64,000 bases of DNA, from contig JAUSFB010000030.1 of NCBI GenBank assembly GCA_030651575.1, positions 310,001 to 374,000 of the forward strand. Reading direction: 5' to 3'. Below are positions 17,171 through 24,847 of this stretch, piece by piece. How positions within the stretch are numbered: position 1 is the stretch's first letter; every line of letters starts with the position of its first letter. This DNA is from Phaeospirillum sp. GTDB taxonomy: Bacteria; Pseudomonadota; Alphaproteobacteria; Rhodospirillales; Magnetospirillaceae. Made by a program: the position numbers and the translations under genes. The notes beneath the pieces were generated by a model. The model had not been told where the DNA came from and searched no databases. It worked only from the letters and a program-made list of their open reading frames with translations.

Positions 17171-18427
17171 CTAGCCTTCGATGCAGTCCTCGATGGTGGT
17201 GCGGCCGGGCTTGTGAGCCTGGACCAGCACCGCCATGTTGCCGGGCTTGTGCAGATTCTTGAGCATCTGCATATGGGCCAGCGGGATGTCGTCCCAGGAG
17301 TAAACCTCGGACATGCAGGGGTCGATGCGGCGTTCGATCACCAGCTGGTTGGCCTGCGAGGCCTGGAGCAGGTTGGCGAAGTGGCTGCCCTGGATACGCT
17401 TTTGACGCATCCACACGAAGCGGGCGTCGAAGGTCAGGTTGAAGCCGGAGGTGCCGGCGCAGAACACGACCATGCCGCCACGCTTCACCACGTTGCACGA
17501 CACCGGGAAGGTGGCTTCACCGGGATGCTCGAACACGAAATCGACGTCGTTGCCCTTGCCGGTGATGTCCCAGATGGCCTTGCCGAACTCGCGGGTCTTC
17601 TTCATGTAGTCGGAGAAAGCCTTGGGATCGCCATCCACGTCGGGCAGCTGGCCCCAGCAGTCGAAGTCCTTGCGGTTGACCACGCCCTTGGCGCCCAGTC
17701 CCAGGACGAAGTCGCGCTTGTCTTCTTCCGACACCACGCCGATGGCGTTGCCGCCCGACACCGCGATCAGCTGGATGGCCATGGAGCCCAGGCCGCCGGC
17801 GGCGCCCCAGACCAGCACGTTATGGCCGGGACGCAGCACATGCGGACGATGACCGAACAGCATACGATAGGCGGTGGCTAGGGTCAGGGTGTAGCAGGCG
17901 CTTTCTTCCCAGGTCAGGTGCTTGGGGCGCTGCATGACCTGCTGCGCCTGGACGCGGGCGAACTGGGCGAACGAGCCGTCGGCGGTCTCGTAACCCCAGA
18001 TACGCTGGCTGGGCGAGTTCATGGGATCGCCGCCGTTGCACTCTTCGTCGTCGCCGTCGGTCTGGTTGCAGTGGACCACGACCTCGTCGCCGACCTTCCA
18101 GCGCTTGACCTTGGCGCCGACCTTATAGACGACGCCCGAGGCGTCGGAGCCGGCGATATGGTAATCGGCCTTGTGATAGTCGAAGGGCGAGATCGGCTTG
18201 CCCAGGCAGGCCCAGACGCCGTTATAGTTGACGCCAGCCGCCATCACCATGATCAGGACTTCATGGGGATCGATCTCGGGGGTGTCCACCACCTCGACCT
18301 GCATGGCGGTATCGGGATTGCCGTGACGCTCGCGCCGAATGGCCCAGGCGTACATCTTCTGGGGCACATGCCCGAGCGGCGGGATCTCACCCAGCTCGTA
18401 GAGATCCTTGACCACCTGTTCGCTCAT
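17171..18427 (-). CDS. ccr: crotonyl-CoA carboxylase/reductase
   Basis: The 418-residue NADPH enzyme carboxylates crotonyl-CoA to ethylmalonyl-CoA, the key step of the ethylmalonyl-CoA pathway. It is a medium-chain dehydrogenase family member with GSDASGVVYKVG, a Rossmann motif VWGAAGGLGSMAIQL (about residue 205), the CO2-pocket region with FEHPGEATFPVS, and GFNLTFDARFVWMRQKRIQGSH typical of Ccr. The ATG at 18427 is preceded by AAGGAG at 8 bp; the longer in-frame extension is non-coding promoter. It is divergent from ecm across 228 bp, and both genes carry the same C6GGC...GCCGAA element about 36 bp before their start codons. Confidence 0.95.
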   Translation of the reverse strand: MSEQVVKDLYELGEIPPLGHVPQKMYAWAIRRERHGNPDTAMQVEVVDTPEIDPHEVLIMVMAAGVNYNGVWACLGKPISPFDYHKADYHIAGSDASGVVYKVGAKVKRWKVGDEVVVHCNQTDGDDEECNGGDPMNSPSQRIWGYETADGSFAQFARVQAQQVMQRPKHLTWEESACYTLTLATAYRMLFGHRPHVLRPGHNVLVWGAAGGLGSMAIQLIAVSGGNAIGVVSEEDKRDFVLGLGAKGVVNRKDFDCWGQLPDVDGDPKAFSDYMKKTREFGKAIWDITGKGNDVDFVFEHPGEATFPVSCNVVKRGGMVVFCAGTSGFNLTFDARFVWMRQKRIQGSHFANLLQASQANQLVIERRIDPCMSEVYSWDDIPLAHMQMLKNLHKPGNMAVLVQAHKPGRTTIEDCIEG

Positions 18428-18655
18428 CTGAGAACTCCTTAGACACTCGGGACGACATTTCACCTTCGGCGCCGCCGGGGGGACAAGGCGACGCGCGACA
18501 CTCCCGCCTTTTAGCGTTTTGTCGCTTTCTTCGCAATGCACAAAATGGTAGTTTGTTTCGCGAAGTCGGGTTTTCGAGAAATTTTAGGTCGTTTGTGCGT
18601 CCTAACCCCCCGGCGCCGAAATATTTTTTGACCGCGAGCGAGTGTGGAGCACGCC
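18428..18655. promoter_or_regulatory. divergent ccr/ecm promoter region with mirrored motif
   Basis: This 228-bp region separates the start codons of ccr (minus) and ecm (plus). Its centre (about 18510-18600) is AT-richer than its surroundings and holds an interrupted inverted repeat CTTCGC (18529-18534) / GCGAAG (18560-18565). Near each end lies the same motif in mirrored orientation: 18465-18482 (minus strand CCCCCCGGCGGCGCCGAA) and 18606-18620 (plus strand CCCCCCGGCGCCGAA). They sit 37 and 35 bp before the two ATGs. I cannot assign -35/-10 elements confidently. Confidence 0.6.
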
Positions 18656-20650
18656 ATGACCGATAAGACCGCCCCCAGCAAGGCCGCCGGCCGCGACAAG
18701 CCCTGGCTGATCCGTACCTACTCGGGACACAGTTCGGCGGCCGAGTCCAACAAGCTCTATCGCACCAATCTGACCAAGGGCCAGACCGGCCTGTCCATCG
18801 CCTTCGACCTGCCGACCCAGACCGGCTATGACAGCGACCACCTGCTGGCCAAGGGCGAAGTGGGCAAGGTCGGCGTGCCGGTCTGCCATCTCGGCGACAT
18901 GATGACCCTGTTCGAGGGCATTCCGCTGGAGAAGATGAACACCTCCATGACCATCAACGCGCCGGCCGCCTGGCTGCTGTCGTTGTATATCGCGGCGGCG
19001 GAGCGCCAGGGCTCGGCGCGTGCCAGCCTCAACGGCACCACCCAGAACGACGTCATCAAGGAATACCTGTCGCGCGGCACCTACATCTTCGCGCCGCAGC
19101 CGTCCTTGAAGCTGACCAGCGACATCATCGCCTTCACCTATCGCGAGGTTCCCAAGTGGAACCCGATGAATGTGTGCTCGTACCATCTGCAAGAGGCCGG
19201 CGCGACCCCGGAACAGGAACTGGCCTTCGCCCTGGCCACCGCCATCGCCGTGCTGGATACCGTGCGCCCCACCGTGCCGGCCGCCGATTTCGAGCAGGTG
19301 GTCAGCCGTATCAGCTTCTTCGTCAACGCCGGCATCCGCTTTGTCACCGAGCTGTGCAAGATGCGCGCCTTCACCGAGCTGTGGGACGAGATCTGCCGCA
19401 CCCGTTACGGCATCGCCGACGAGAAGGCGCGGCGCTTCCGCTACGGCGTTCAGGTCAACAGCCTGGGCCTGACCGAGCAGCAGCCGGAGAACAACGTCTA
19501 CCGCATCATCATCGAGATGCTGTCCGTGGTGCTGTCCAAGAACGCCCGCGCGCGGGCCGTGCAGCTGCCGGCCTGGAACGAGGCGCTGGGCCTGCCGCGC
19601 CCGTGGGACCAGCAATGGTCGCTGCGCCTTCAGCAGATCGTCGCCTACGAGACCGACCTGCTGGAATTCGGCGATATCTTTGACGGCTCCACCGAGATCG
19701 CCCGCAAGGTCGCCGATCTGATGGCCGGCGCCCAGGACGAGCTGAAGCGCATCGACGACATGGGCGGCGCCGTCGCCGCCGTGGAATCCAGCTATATGAA
19801 GCAAAAGCTGGTGGAGTCCAATGCGCGGCGCATCGGCGCCATCGAAACCGGCGAGCAGATCGTGGTCGGCGTCAACAAATGGACCGAGACCGAGCCCAGC
19901 CCGCTGACCACCGGCGACGGCTCGATCATGACCGTCGATCCCAAGGCCGAGGCCGAGCAGATCGAGCGTCTGGAGGCGTTCCGCGCCAGCCGCGACGCCA
20001 AGGCGGTGGATGCGGCCATCGCCGGGTTGAAGGCCGCCGCCCAGGAAGGCCGCAACATCATGGAACCTTCCATCACCGCCGCCCATGCCGGAGTGACCGG
20101 TGGCGAATGGGCTCTGACCCTGCGCGAGGTGTTCGGCGAATACCGCGCCCCCACCGGGGTGTCGCGCGCCTCCGCCGGGGTCCGGAGCGACCGCATGGGC
20201 ACGGTGCGCGAGCGGGTTGAGCAGGTCTCGGCCAAGCTGGGCCGCCGGGTCAAGATGTTGGTGGGCAAGCCCGGCCTCGACGGCCATTCCAACGGCGCCG
20301 AGCAGATCGCGGTGCGCGCCCGCGACGCCGGTATGGAAGTGGTCTATGAGGGCATCCGGCTTACCCCGGCCCAGATCGTCAACGCGGCGCTGGAGGAAGG
20401 CGTCCATGTGGTCGGACTGAGCATCTTGTCGGGCAGTCATATCCCGCTGGTGACCGAGGTGCTGGAGCGCATGCGCGCCGCCGGCCTGGGCGATATCCCG
20501 GTGGTGGCCGGCGGCATCATCCCGCCCGAGGACGAAAAGACCCTGTTGGCGGCGGGCTGTGCCCGTATCTACACCCCCAAGGACTACGACATCACCACCA
20601 TCATGGGCGATATCGTCGATCTGCTGGACGGCAAGGCCAAGGCTGCCTGA
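18656..20650 (+). CDS. ecm: ethylmalonyl-CoA mutase, coenzyme B12-dependent
   Basis: The 664-residue enzyme converts (2R)-ethylmalonyl-CoA to methylsuccinyl-CoA. The N-terminal substrate barrel starts with TYSGHSSAAESNKLYR and AFDLPTQTGYDSDH, typical of Ecm rather than methylmalonyl-CoA mutase. The C-terminal B12-binding domain (from about residue 525) has the DxHxxG base-off motif GLDGHSNGAEQ, then SILSGSH and the GG of VVAGGIIPPED. ATG 18656 is preceded by GGAG at 7 bp; an in-frame GTG at 18644 is less likely. It is the only mutase of this pathway in the window. Divergent from ccr. Confidence 0.96.
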   Translation: MTDKTAPSKAAGRDKPWLIRTYSGHSSAAESNKLYRTNLTKGQTGLSIAFDLPTQTGYDSDHLLAKGEVGKVGVPVCHLGDMMTLFEGIPLEKMNTSMTINAPAAWLLSLYIAAAERQGSARASLNGTTQNDVIKEYLSRGTYIFAPQPSLKLTSDIIAFTYREVPKWNPMNVCSYHLQEAGATPEQELAFALATAIAVLDTVRPTVPAADFEQVVSRISFFVNAGIRFVTELCKMRAFTELWDEICRTRYGIADEKARRFRYGVQVNSLGLTEQQPENNVYRIIIEMLSVVLSKNARARAVQLPAWNEALGLPRPWDQQWSLRLQQIVAYETDLLEFGDIFDGSTEIARKVADLMAGAQDELKRIDDMGGAVAAVESSYMKQKLVESNARRIGAIETGEQIVVGVNKWTETEPSPLTTGDGSIMTVDPKAEAEQIERLEAFRASRDAKAVDAAIAGLKAAAQEGRNIMEPSITAAHAGVTGGEWALTLREVFGEYRAPTGVSRASAGVRSDRMGTVRERVEQVSAKLGRRVKMLVGKPGLDGHSNGAEQIAVRARDAGMEVVYEGIRLTPAQIVNAALEEGVHVVGLSILSGSHIPLVTEVLERMRAAGLGDIPVVAGGIIPPEDEKTLLAAGCARIYTPKDYDITTIMGDIVDLLDGKAKAA

Positions 20651-20671
20651 CGCGTCGTTCCTCGGGTTTGC

Positions 20672-21283
20672 TCAGGACGAGGCGGCGGCGGGAGGGGGAC
20701 GTTCCCCCTCCACCAGTTCCAGCAGCCGCCGGAGCCCCCGATCCGTCACCCCCATCTCCGCCAGGGATGCCACGGTCCGGCTCAGATAGTCGCGGCTGGC
20801 GCCGGCCTTGCCCACGCCTTGGCGGATCAGGGCCGCGGCCCGTGCCGGGTCGCCGGCGGGGAAGTACTGCGCATGACTCCGGTCGGCGATGAAGGCCAGG
20901 GCCGGAACCCGGCCGCCATCGTCCAGCCGTACCGCCACCATGCGCGGAAGGTAGACCCGGGTGACCATCTCGCGCTCGTGGAGCATGGCCCGCACCGCCT
21001 CGGCCTCGGCCGCCGCCACCCGGAAGGCGCGGCCCCGGCAGCTGCCGCCCCGGTCCAGCCCCAGCACCAGTCCGGGACGCTCTGGTGTACCGCGATAGAT
21101 GGTGGACAAGATGCACATGGCGCGGTGATAGCCGCCAAGCCGGGCGGGCCGCACCTCCAGATGGGCGAAATCAGGCTGCCAGATCAGTGAGCCATAGGCG
21201 AACACCCAAAAATCGGGAGTATCTTGTTCCACGGCTCCCGGCAGGGTAGACGATAAGGCTGCATTCCCAGGGGTGGGCTCCAT
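20672..21283 (-). CDS. ChaC-like gamma-glutamylcyclotransferase
   Basis: Family members cleave glutathione or gamma-glutamyl peptides to 5-oxoproline. The fold signature is the N-terminal FAYGSLIW (YGSL binding loop, about residues 29-36), then RPARLGGYHRAMCI and RGTPERPGLVLGLDRGGSC, and the catalytic-acid region LHEREMVTRVYLPR. I use ATG 21283 (MEPTPGNAAL), giving 203 residues. This start codon overlaps the ATG of the divergent DUF2125 gene by 2 bp, so at least one start may be wrong; GTG 21232, closer to the domain, is an alternative with poor SD spacing. It ends 21 bp from the convergent ecm stop. Confidence 0.8.
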   Translation of the reverse strand: MEPTPGNAALSSTLPGAVEQDTPDFWVFAYGSLIWQPDFAHLEVRPARLGGYHRAMCILSTIYRGTPERPGLVLGLDRGGSCRGRAFRVAAAEAEAVRAMLHEREMVTRVYLPRMVAVRLDDGGRVPALAFIADRSHAQYFPAGDPARAAALIRQGVGKAGASRDYLSRTVASLAEMGVTDRGLRRLLELVEGERPPPAAASS

Positions 21284-22322
21284 GTCCGTTCGACTCCGCG
21301 TCATTGCTTTTGTCCTGCTCGGCCTGATCGCGGCCGGATTCACCGCCTATTGGTTCCATGTGGCGGGGGAGTTGCGCAAGGGGATCGAGGCCTTTGCCGC
21401 TCAACGCCGGGCCGAGGGCTGGACGGTGGAGATGGGAGCCATCGACACGGGCGGCTTTCCCCGCGCCGTTATCGCCCGGCTGGGCCGGGTCGGGCTGCGG
21501 AGTCCGGCGGGGCTGTCCTGGCATGGCGAGGGGCTCGTCATCACCATTCCGTTGCTGGACCCGCTGAACATCGCCATCGATCTGCCGGGGCTGCACGATC
21601 TGGGCGGGCTCGGCTGGTCGGGCATCGTGTCGGCCGGCGCCGCCCAGGTCCGGCTGCGCCTTCGCACCGATGGCGAGATGGCCGGTCTTGCCTTTACCGC
21701 CACCGCCCTGGCGCTGGAACAGCCCGGCATAGATCCGCTGACCCTGGACGGCGCCGCCATCACTTTCGAGCGTCTCAACCCGCCCGATCCCGGCCACGAG
21801 CATCCGTCGGCCGGGCTGACCCTGGCCCTGCGCGGCCTGGGCCTGCCCGACATTTCCGGCCTGCCGCTGGCCCGGCGGATCGAGCGTTTTCAGGTGGAGG
21901 CCCGCGTGATGGGCGAAATCGCCGGCTCTCCGCCGCTGGCGGCGCTGGCGGCGTGGAGCGCCGATGGCGGCATCGTCGAACTGGACCGGATCGCGCTGGA
22001 CTGGCCGCCGCTGGCCCTGGAGGCCGACGGCACCCTGGCGCTGGACCCGAAGTTTCAGCCGCTGCTGGCCACCCATGCCCATGTCCGGGGGTGGGGCGAG
22101 TTCGTGGTCCGGCTGGTTCAGGCCGGCCTGGTGGAACAGGGCATGGCCTCGGCCGCCCAGGTCATGCTGGCCATTCTGGCGCGGCCCGACTCCCAGGGCC
22201 GTCCGACTTTATCTCTTCCGCTGACCGTGCAAGATGGCATCCTGTCCGCCGGTCAGGTCCGCGTCATGCAGGTGCCGCGATTGCCCATTTCCCCGCTCCA
22301 GCCAGGAGGTCGTTCCCCATGA
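21282..22322 (+). CDS. DUF2125 family membrane-anchored protein
   Basis: The protein has about 346 residues. A single N-terminal hydrophobic helix (VIAFVLLGLIAAGFTAYWF) would act as an uncleaved anchor, with the rest in the periplasm. The body is a beta-rich, AsmA-like sequence with repeated short motifs (DLPGLHDLGGLGWSG, SGLPLARRIERFQVEARV) typical of DUF2125, whose function is unknown. A weak purine stretch (AGGGGTGGG) precedes ATG 21282; an in-frame ATG at 21273 is also possible. The stop overlaps the aminotransferase ATG (ATGA), so the two genes are coupled. Confidence 0.78.
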   Translation: MSVRLRVIAFVLLGLIAAGFTAYWFHVAGELRKGIEAFAAQRRAEGWTVEMGAIDTGGFPRAVIARLGRVGLRSPAGLSWHGEGLVITIPLLDPLNIAIDLPGLHDLGGLGWSGIVSAGAAQVRLRLRTDGEMAGLAFTATALALEQPGIDPLTLDGAAITFERLNPPDPGHEHPSAGLTLALRGLGLPDISGLPLARRIERFQVEARVMGEIAGSPPLAALAAWSADGGIVELDRIALDWPPLALEADGTLALDPKFQPLLATHAHVRGWGEFVVRLVQAGLVEQGMASAAQVMLAILARPDSQGRPTLSLPLTVQDGILSAGQVRVMQVPRLPISPLQPGGRSP

Positions 22323-23497
22323 CTCAGTCCTTCCAGCCGCCCAAGCGCATCTTGATGGGGCCGGGGCCGTCCGACGTGCATCACAGGGTGCTGGAGGCCA
22401 TGGCGCGCCCCACCATCGGTCATCTCGATCCCGCCTTCATCGGCATGATGGATCAGGTCAAGGCGATGCTGCAAACCGCCTTTTTCACCGGCAACGCCCT
22501 GACCCTGGCGGTGTCCGGTCCCGGCTCGGCCGGCATGGAGGCCTGCTTCGTCAACCTGATCGAACCGGACGAGACGGTGGTGGTCTGCGTCAACGGCGTG
22601 TTCGGCGGTCGCATGAAGGAGAACGTAGAACGCTGCGGGGCCAAGGCGGTGGTGGTCGAGGACGCCTGGGGAACTCCGGTCGATCCCGACAAGGTCGAGG
22701 CGGCGCTGAAGGCCAATCCCGGCGTCAAGGCGCTGGCCTTCGTCCATGCCGAGACCTCCACCGGCGTCGAATCCGACGCTCGCACCCTGTGCGAGCTGGC
22801 CCGCGAGTATGGGGCGCTGTCCATCGTCGACGCGGTGACCTCGCTGGGTGGCATCCCGGTGCTGGTGGACCCCTGGGGGGCCGATGCGGTCTATTCCGGC
22901 AGCCAGAAATGCCTGTCCTGCACGCCGGGTCTGTCGCCGGTGACTTTTTCCGACCGCGCCGTCGAGGCCCTGGCAGCCCGCAAGACCAAGGTGCGGAGCT
23001 GGTTCCTCGATTTCAGTCTGCTGACTGCCTATTGGGGCGGCGGGGCCAAGCGGGCCTACCACCACACCGCCCCGATCAACGCGCTGTACGGCTTGCACGA
23101 GTCGCTGGTCATGCTGCACGAGGAGGGCATCGAGCAGTCCTGGACCCGCCACACCATGATGCATCGCGCCTTGCTGGCCGGGCTGGAGGCCATGGGGCTG
23201 GGGCTGCTGGTGGCGGAAGGGGCGCGGCTGCCGCAGCTTAACGCCGTGCTGGTCCCCGCCGGCATCGACGAGGCGGCGGCGCGGACCCAATTGCTGCAAA
23301 AGTACGGGCTGGAGATCGGCGCCGGCCTCGGCGGCCTGGCCGGCAAGGTCTGGCGCATCGGCCTGATGGGGCAAAGCGCCACCCCGCGTCATGTCGCCAC
23401 CTGTCTGGACGCGCTGGAAGACGTCCTGGCCGCCCAGGGAGTCAAGCTGCCCACCGGAGCCGGCGTGGCGGCGGCGGAACGAATGCTGCGAGATTAG
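22319..23497 (+). CDS. serine/alanine-glyoxylate aminotransferase family protein
   Basis: A 392-residue class V PLP aminotransferase of the serine-glyoxylate/alanine-glyoxylate group. The start PKRILMGPGPSDVHHRVLEA is diagnostic; the PLP Lys is in SGSQKCLS (near residue 198), with GPGSAGMEA earlier and TSLGGIPVLVD placing the Asp region. The catalysed reaction would move an amino group from serine or alanine to glyoxylate. AGGAGG lies 9 bp before the ATG. The ethylmalonyl-CoA pathway, encoded nearby, generates glyoxylate, so a role in glyoxylate use is plausible. Overlapping translation with DUF2125 is unexplained. Exact amino donor is not readable from the sequence. Confidence 0.88.
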   Translation: MTQSFQPPKRILMGPGPSDVHHRVLEAMARPTIGHLDPAFIGMMDQVKAMLQTAFFTGNALTLAVSGPGSAGMEACFVNLIEPDETVVVCVNGVFGGRMKENVERCGAKAVVVEDAWGTPVDPDKVEAALKANPGVKALAFVHAETSTGVESDARTLCELAREYGALSIVDAVTSLGGIPVLVDPWGADAVYSGSQKCLSCTPGLSPVTFSDRAVEALAARKTKVRSWFLDFSLLTAYWGGGAKRAYHHTAPINALYGLHESLVMLHEEGIEQSWTRHTMMHRALLAGLEAMGLGLLVAEGARLPQLNAVLVPAGIDEAAARTQLLQKYGLEIGAGLGGLAGKVWRIGLMGQSATPRHVATCLDALEDVLAAQGVKLPTGAGVAAAERMLRD

Positions 23498-23589
23498 GTT
23501 TCTCAGCGGCGGCGATTTGGGTATCCTTTCGGGGAAGTCGGGCGGATGGGCCGCACCGCCACCCCTCGACCCAGACATGGAGTCACTCA

Positions 23590-24021
23590 ATGCTTGTCTC
23601 GGATATCCTTGCCAAGAAGGGCAACAAGGTTTTCAAGATCCTGCCGACCAAGACCGTCATGGAAGCCGTCAAAGGCATGGTGTCGTTCAAGGTCGGCGCG
23701 GTGCTGGTCGTCGATGACAATGACGCCACCTTGGGCATCTTCACCGAGCGCGACGTCACCCGCTGCCTCGCCGCCCATGGCGCCGCCGTCATGGGCTCGG
23801 CCGTGGGCGAGCATATGACGGCCAATCCGGTCACCTGCAAGGCCGGCGACAGCGTCGCTTCGGTCATGAACCAGATGACCACCCATCACTTCCGCCACAT
23901 GCCGGTCATGGGCGCCGGCACCCTGGTCGGCATCGTCAGCATCCGCGATCTGGTGTCCAACAGCCTGGAACGCGCCGAATACGAGGCCGAGGCCATGCGC
24001 GCCTACGTCACCGCCAGCTGA
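23590..24021 (+). CDS. tandem CBS domain protein
   Basis: The 143-residue cytoplasmic protein is made almost entirely of two CBS motifs. The first has TKTVMEAVKGMVSFKVGAVLVVDD...LGIFTERDVTR and the second GDSVASVMNQMTTHHFRHMPVM...LVGIVSIRDLV. Such stand-alone CBS pairs bind adenine nucleotides and act as energy sensors, with partners usually unknown. GGAG lies 7 bp before the ATG. It begins 92 bp after the aminotransferase gene on the same strand. Confidence 0.92.
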   Translation: MLVSDILAKKGNKVFKILPTKTVMEAVKGMVSFKVGAVLVVDDNDATLGIFTERDVTRCLAAHGAAVMGSAVGEHMTANPVTCKAGDSVASVMNQMTTHHFRHMPVMGAGTLVGIVSIRDLVSNSLERAEYEAEAMRAYVTAS

Positions 24022-24027
24022 GAAATC

Positions 24028-24055
24028 CCGGCGAGTCGATTCGTCGGCTCGCCGG
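24028..24055 (+). other. hairpin between CBS gene and small ORF
   Basis: CCGGCGAG (24028-24035) pairs with CTCGCCGG (24048-24055) around a 12-nt loop. No T-run follows, so it may be an attenuator or mRNA-stability stem rather than a terminator. Confidence 0.4.
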
Positions 24056-24076
24056 ACAATATCCGAGGGAGATCAC

Positions 24077-24298
24077 ATGATCGGGAATGACGGCAAGCCC
24101 ATGACCCGGGATCTGGTCCGCGCAGCCGTCGCCGCCTATAACACCGCCGGGCGCGGCTCTTTGGAGTTCGCAGCCATCCCCCGCGCCCTGGTGACCATCC
24201 TCGACGCCCTGACAGTGGGCAAGACCACCTATGTCAAGGGCTGCGATGGCCAGCTTCAGGTCAACCGCCGCAAGGACAAGACCGTCGTCGCGCTCTGA
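24077..24298 (+). CDS. small conserved-looking hypothetical protein
   Basis: A 73-residue protein (starts IGNDGKPMTRDLV) preceded by a strong SD (GAGGGAGATCAC before ATG 24077). The body has a helical N-terminal half and a basic C-terminal end (QVNRRKDKTVVAL) with one Cys. I do not recognise the family. It follows the CBS gene by 55 bp and may be co-transcribed. It ends 21 bp from a convergent reductase gene. Confidence 0.65.
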   Translation: MIGNDGKPMTRDLVRAAVAAYNTAGRGSLEFAAIPRALVTILDALTVGKTTYVKGCDGQLQVNRRKDKTVVAL

Positions 24299-24319
24299 CG
24301 GGCCGCCGAAAAAATCCAC

Positions 24320-24838
24320 TCACCCCACCACATAGCTGAGTTTGACCACCCCGTTGGAGAAGGTCCGGCTGCCCAGCAGGCTTAGGCGGGTGACCCGGTC
24401 CGAGTTGATGAACAGCGGCTTGCCCTCGCCCAGCAGCACCGGCATGACCAGCAGGTCGAAATGATCGATGGCGCCGATGTCGAGGAAGGCGCGGATCGCC
24501 TTGGCGCCGCCCGCCACCCAGACATGGCCATCGGTCGAGCCCCGCAGGTCATCGACCAGCCGGCCGATATCACCCACCCAGGACTCCACGTTGTCGGGGG
24601 CGGTTTCCATATCGCGCGAGGTGACGACGATGCAGCGTTTGGTGGTGCGGGGCCAATGTCCCAGGACGTGCAGGTGATCGTAGGTGGTGCGTCCCATCAC
24701 CACCGTTCCCACATGGTCCATGAATTCGTTGAAGCCGTAATCCAGCGCGTCGAACTGCTTCAGCCATGCGATGGAGCCATCGGGGCTGGAAATATAGCCA
24801 TCCAGGCTGGCGGCGATATAGGCGCGAAAGCCCGCCAC
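24320..24838 (-). CDS. dihydrofolate reductase/RibD C-terminal family protein
   Basis: The 172-residue protein begins with AGFRAYIAASLDGYISSPDG, the typical start of the RibD C-terminal/DHFR-like family, and later has VVMGRTTYDHL and VWVAGGAKAIRAFLDIG, which form the NADPH site. These stand-alone members are distinct from FolA; their substrates are mostly unknown. It starts 9 bp after the stop of the HD-GYP gene and is likely co-transcribed with it. Confidence 0.85.
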   Translation of the reverse strand: MAGFRAYIAASLDGYISSPDGSIAWLKQFDALDYGFNEFMDHVGTVVMGRTTYDHLHVLGHWPRTTKRCIVVTSRDMETAPDNVESWVGDIGRLVDDLRGSTDGHVWVAGGAKAIRAFLDIGAIDHFDLLVMPVLLGEGKPLFINSDRVTRLSLLGSRTFSNGVVKLSYVVG

Positions 24839-24847
24839 CGCGCCGCT

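Noticed and set aside
18602..20440. 612-codon minus-strand frame opposite ecm
   Set aside because: Shadow frame; ecm on the plus strand matches its family along its whole length.
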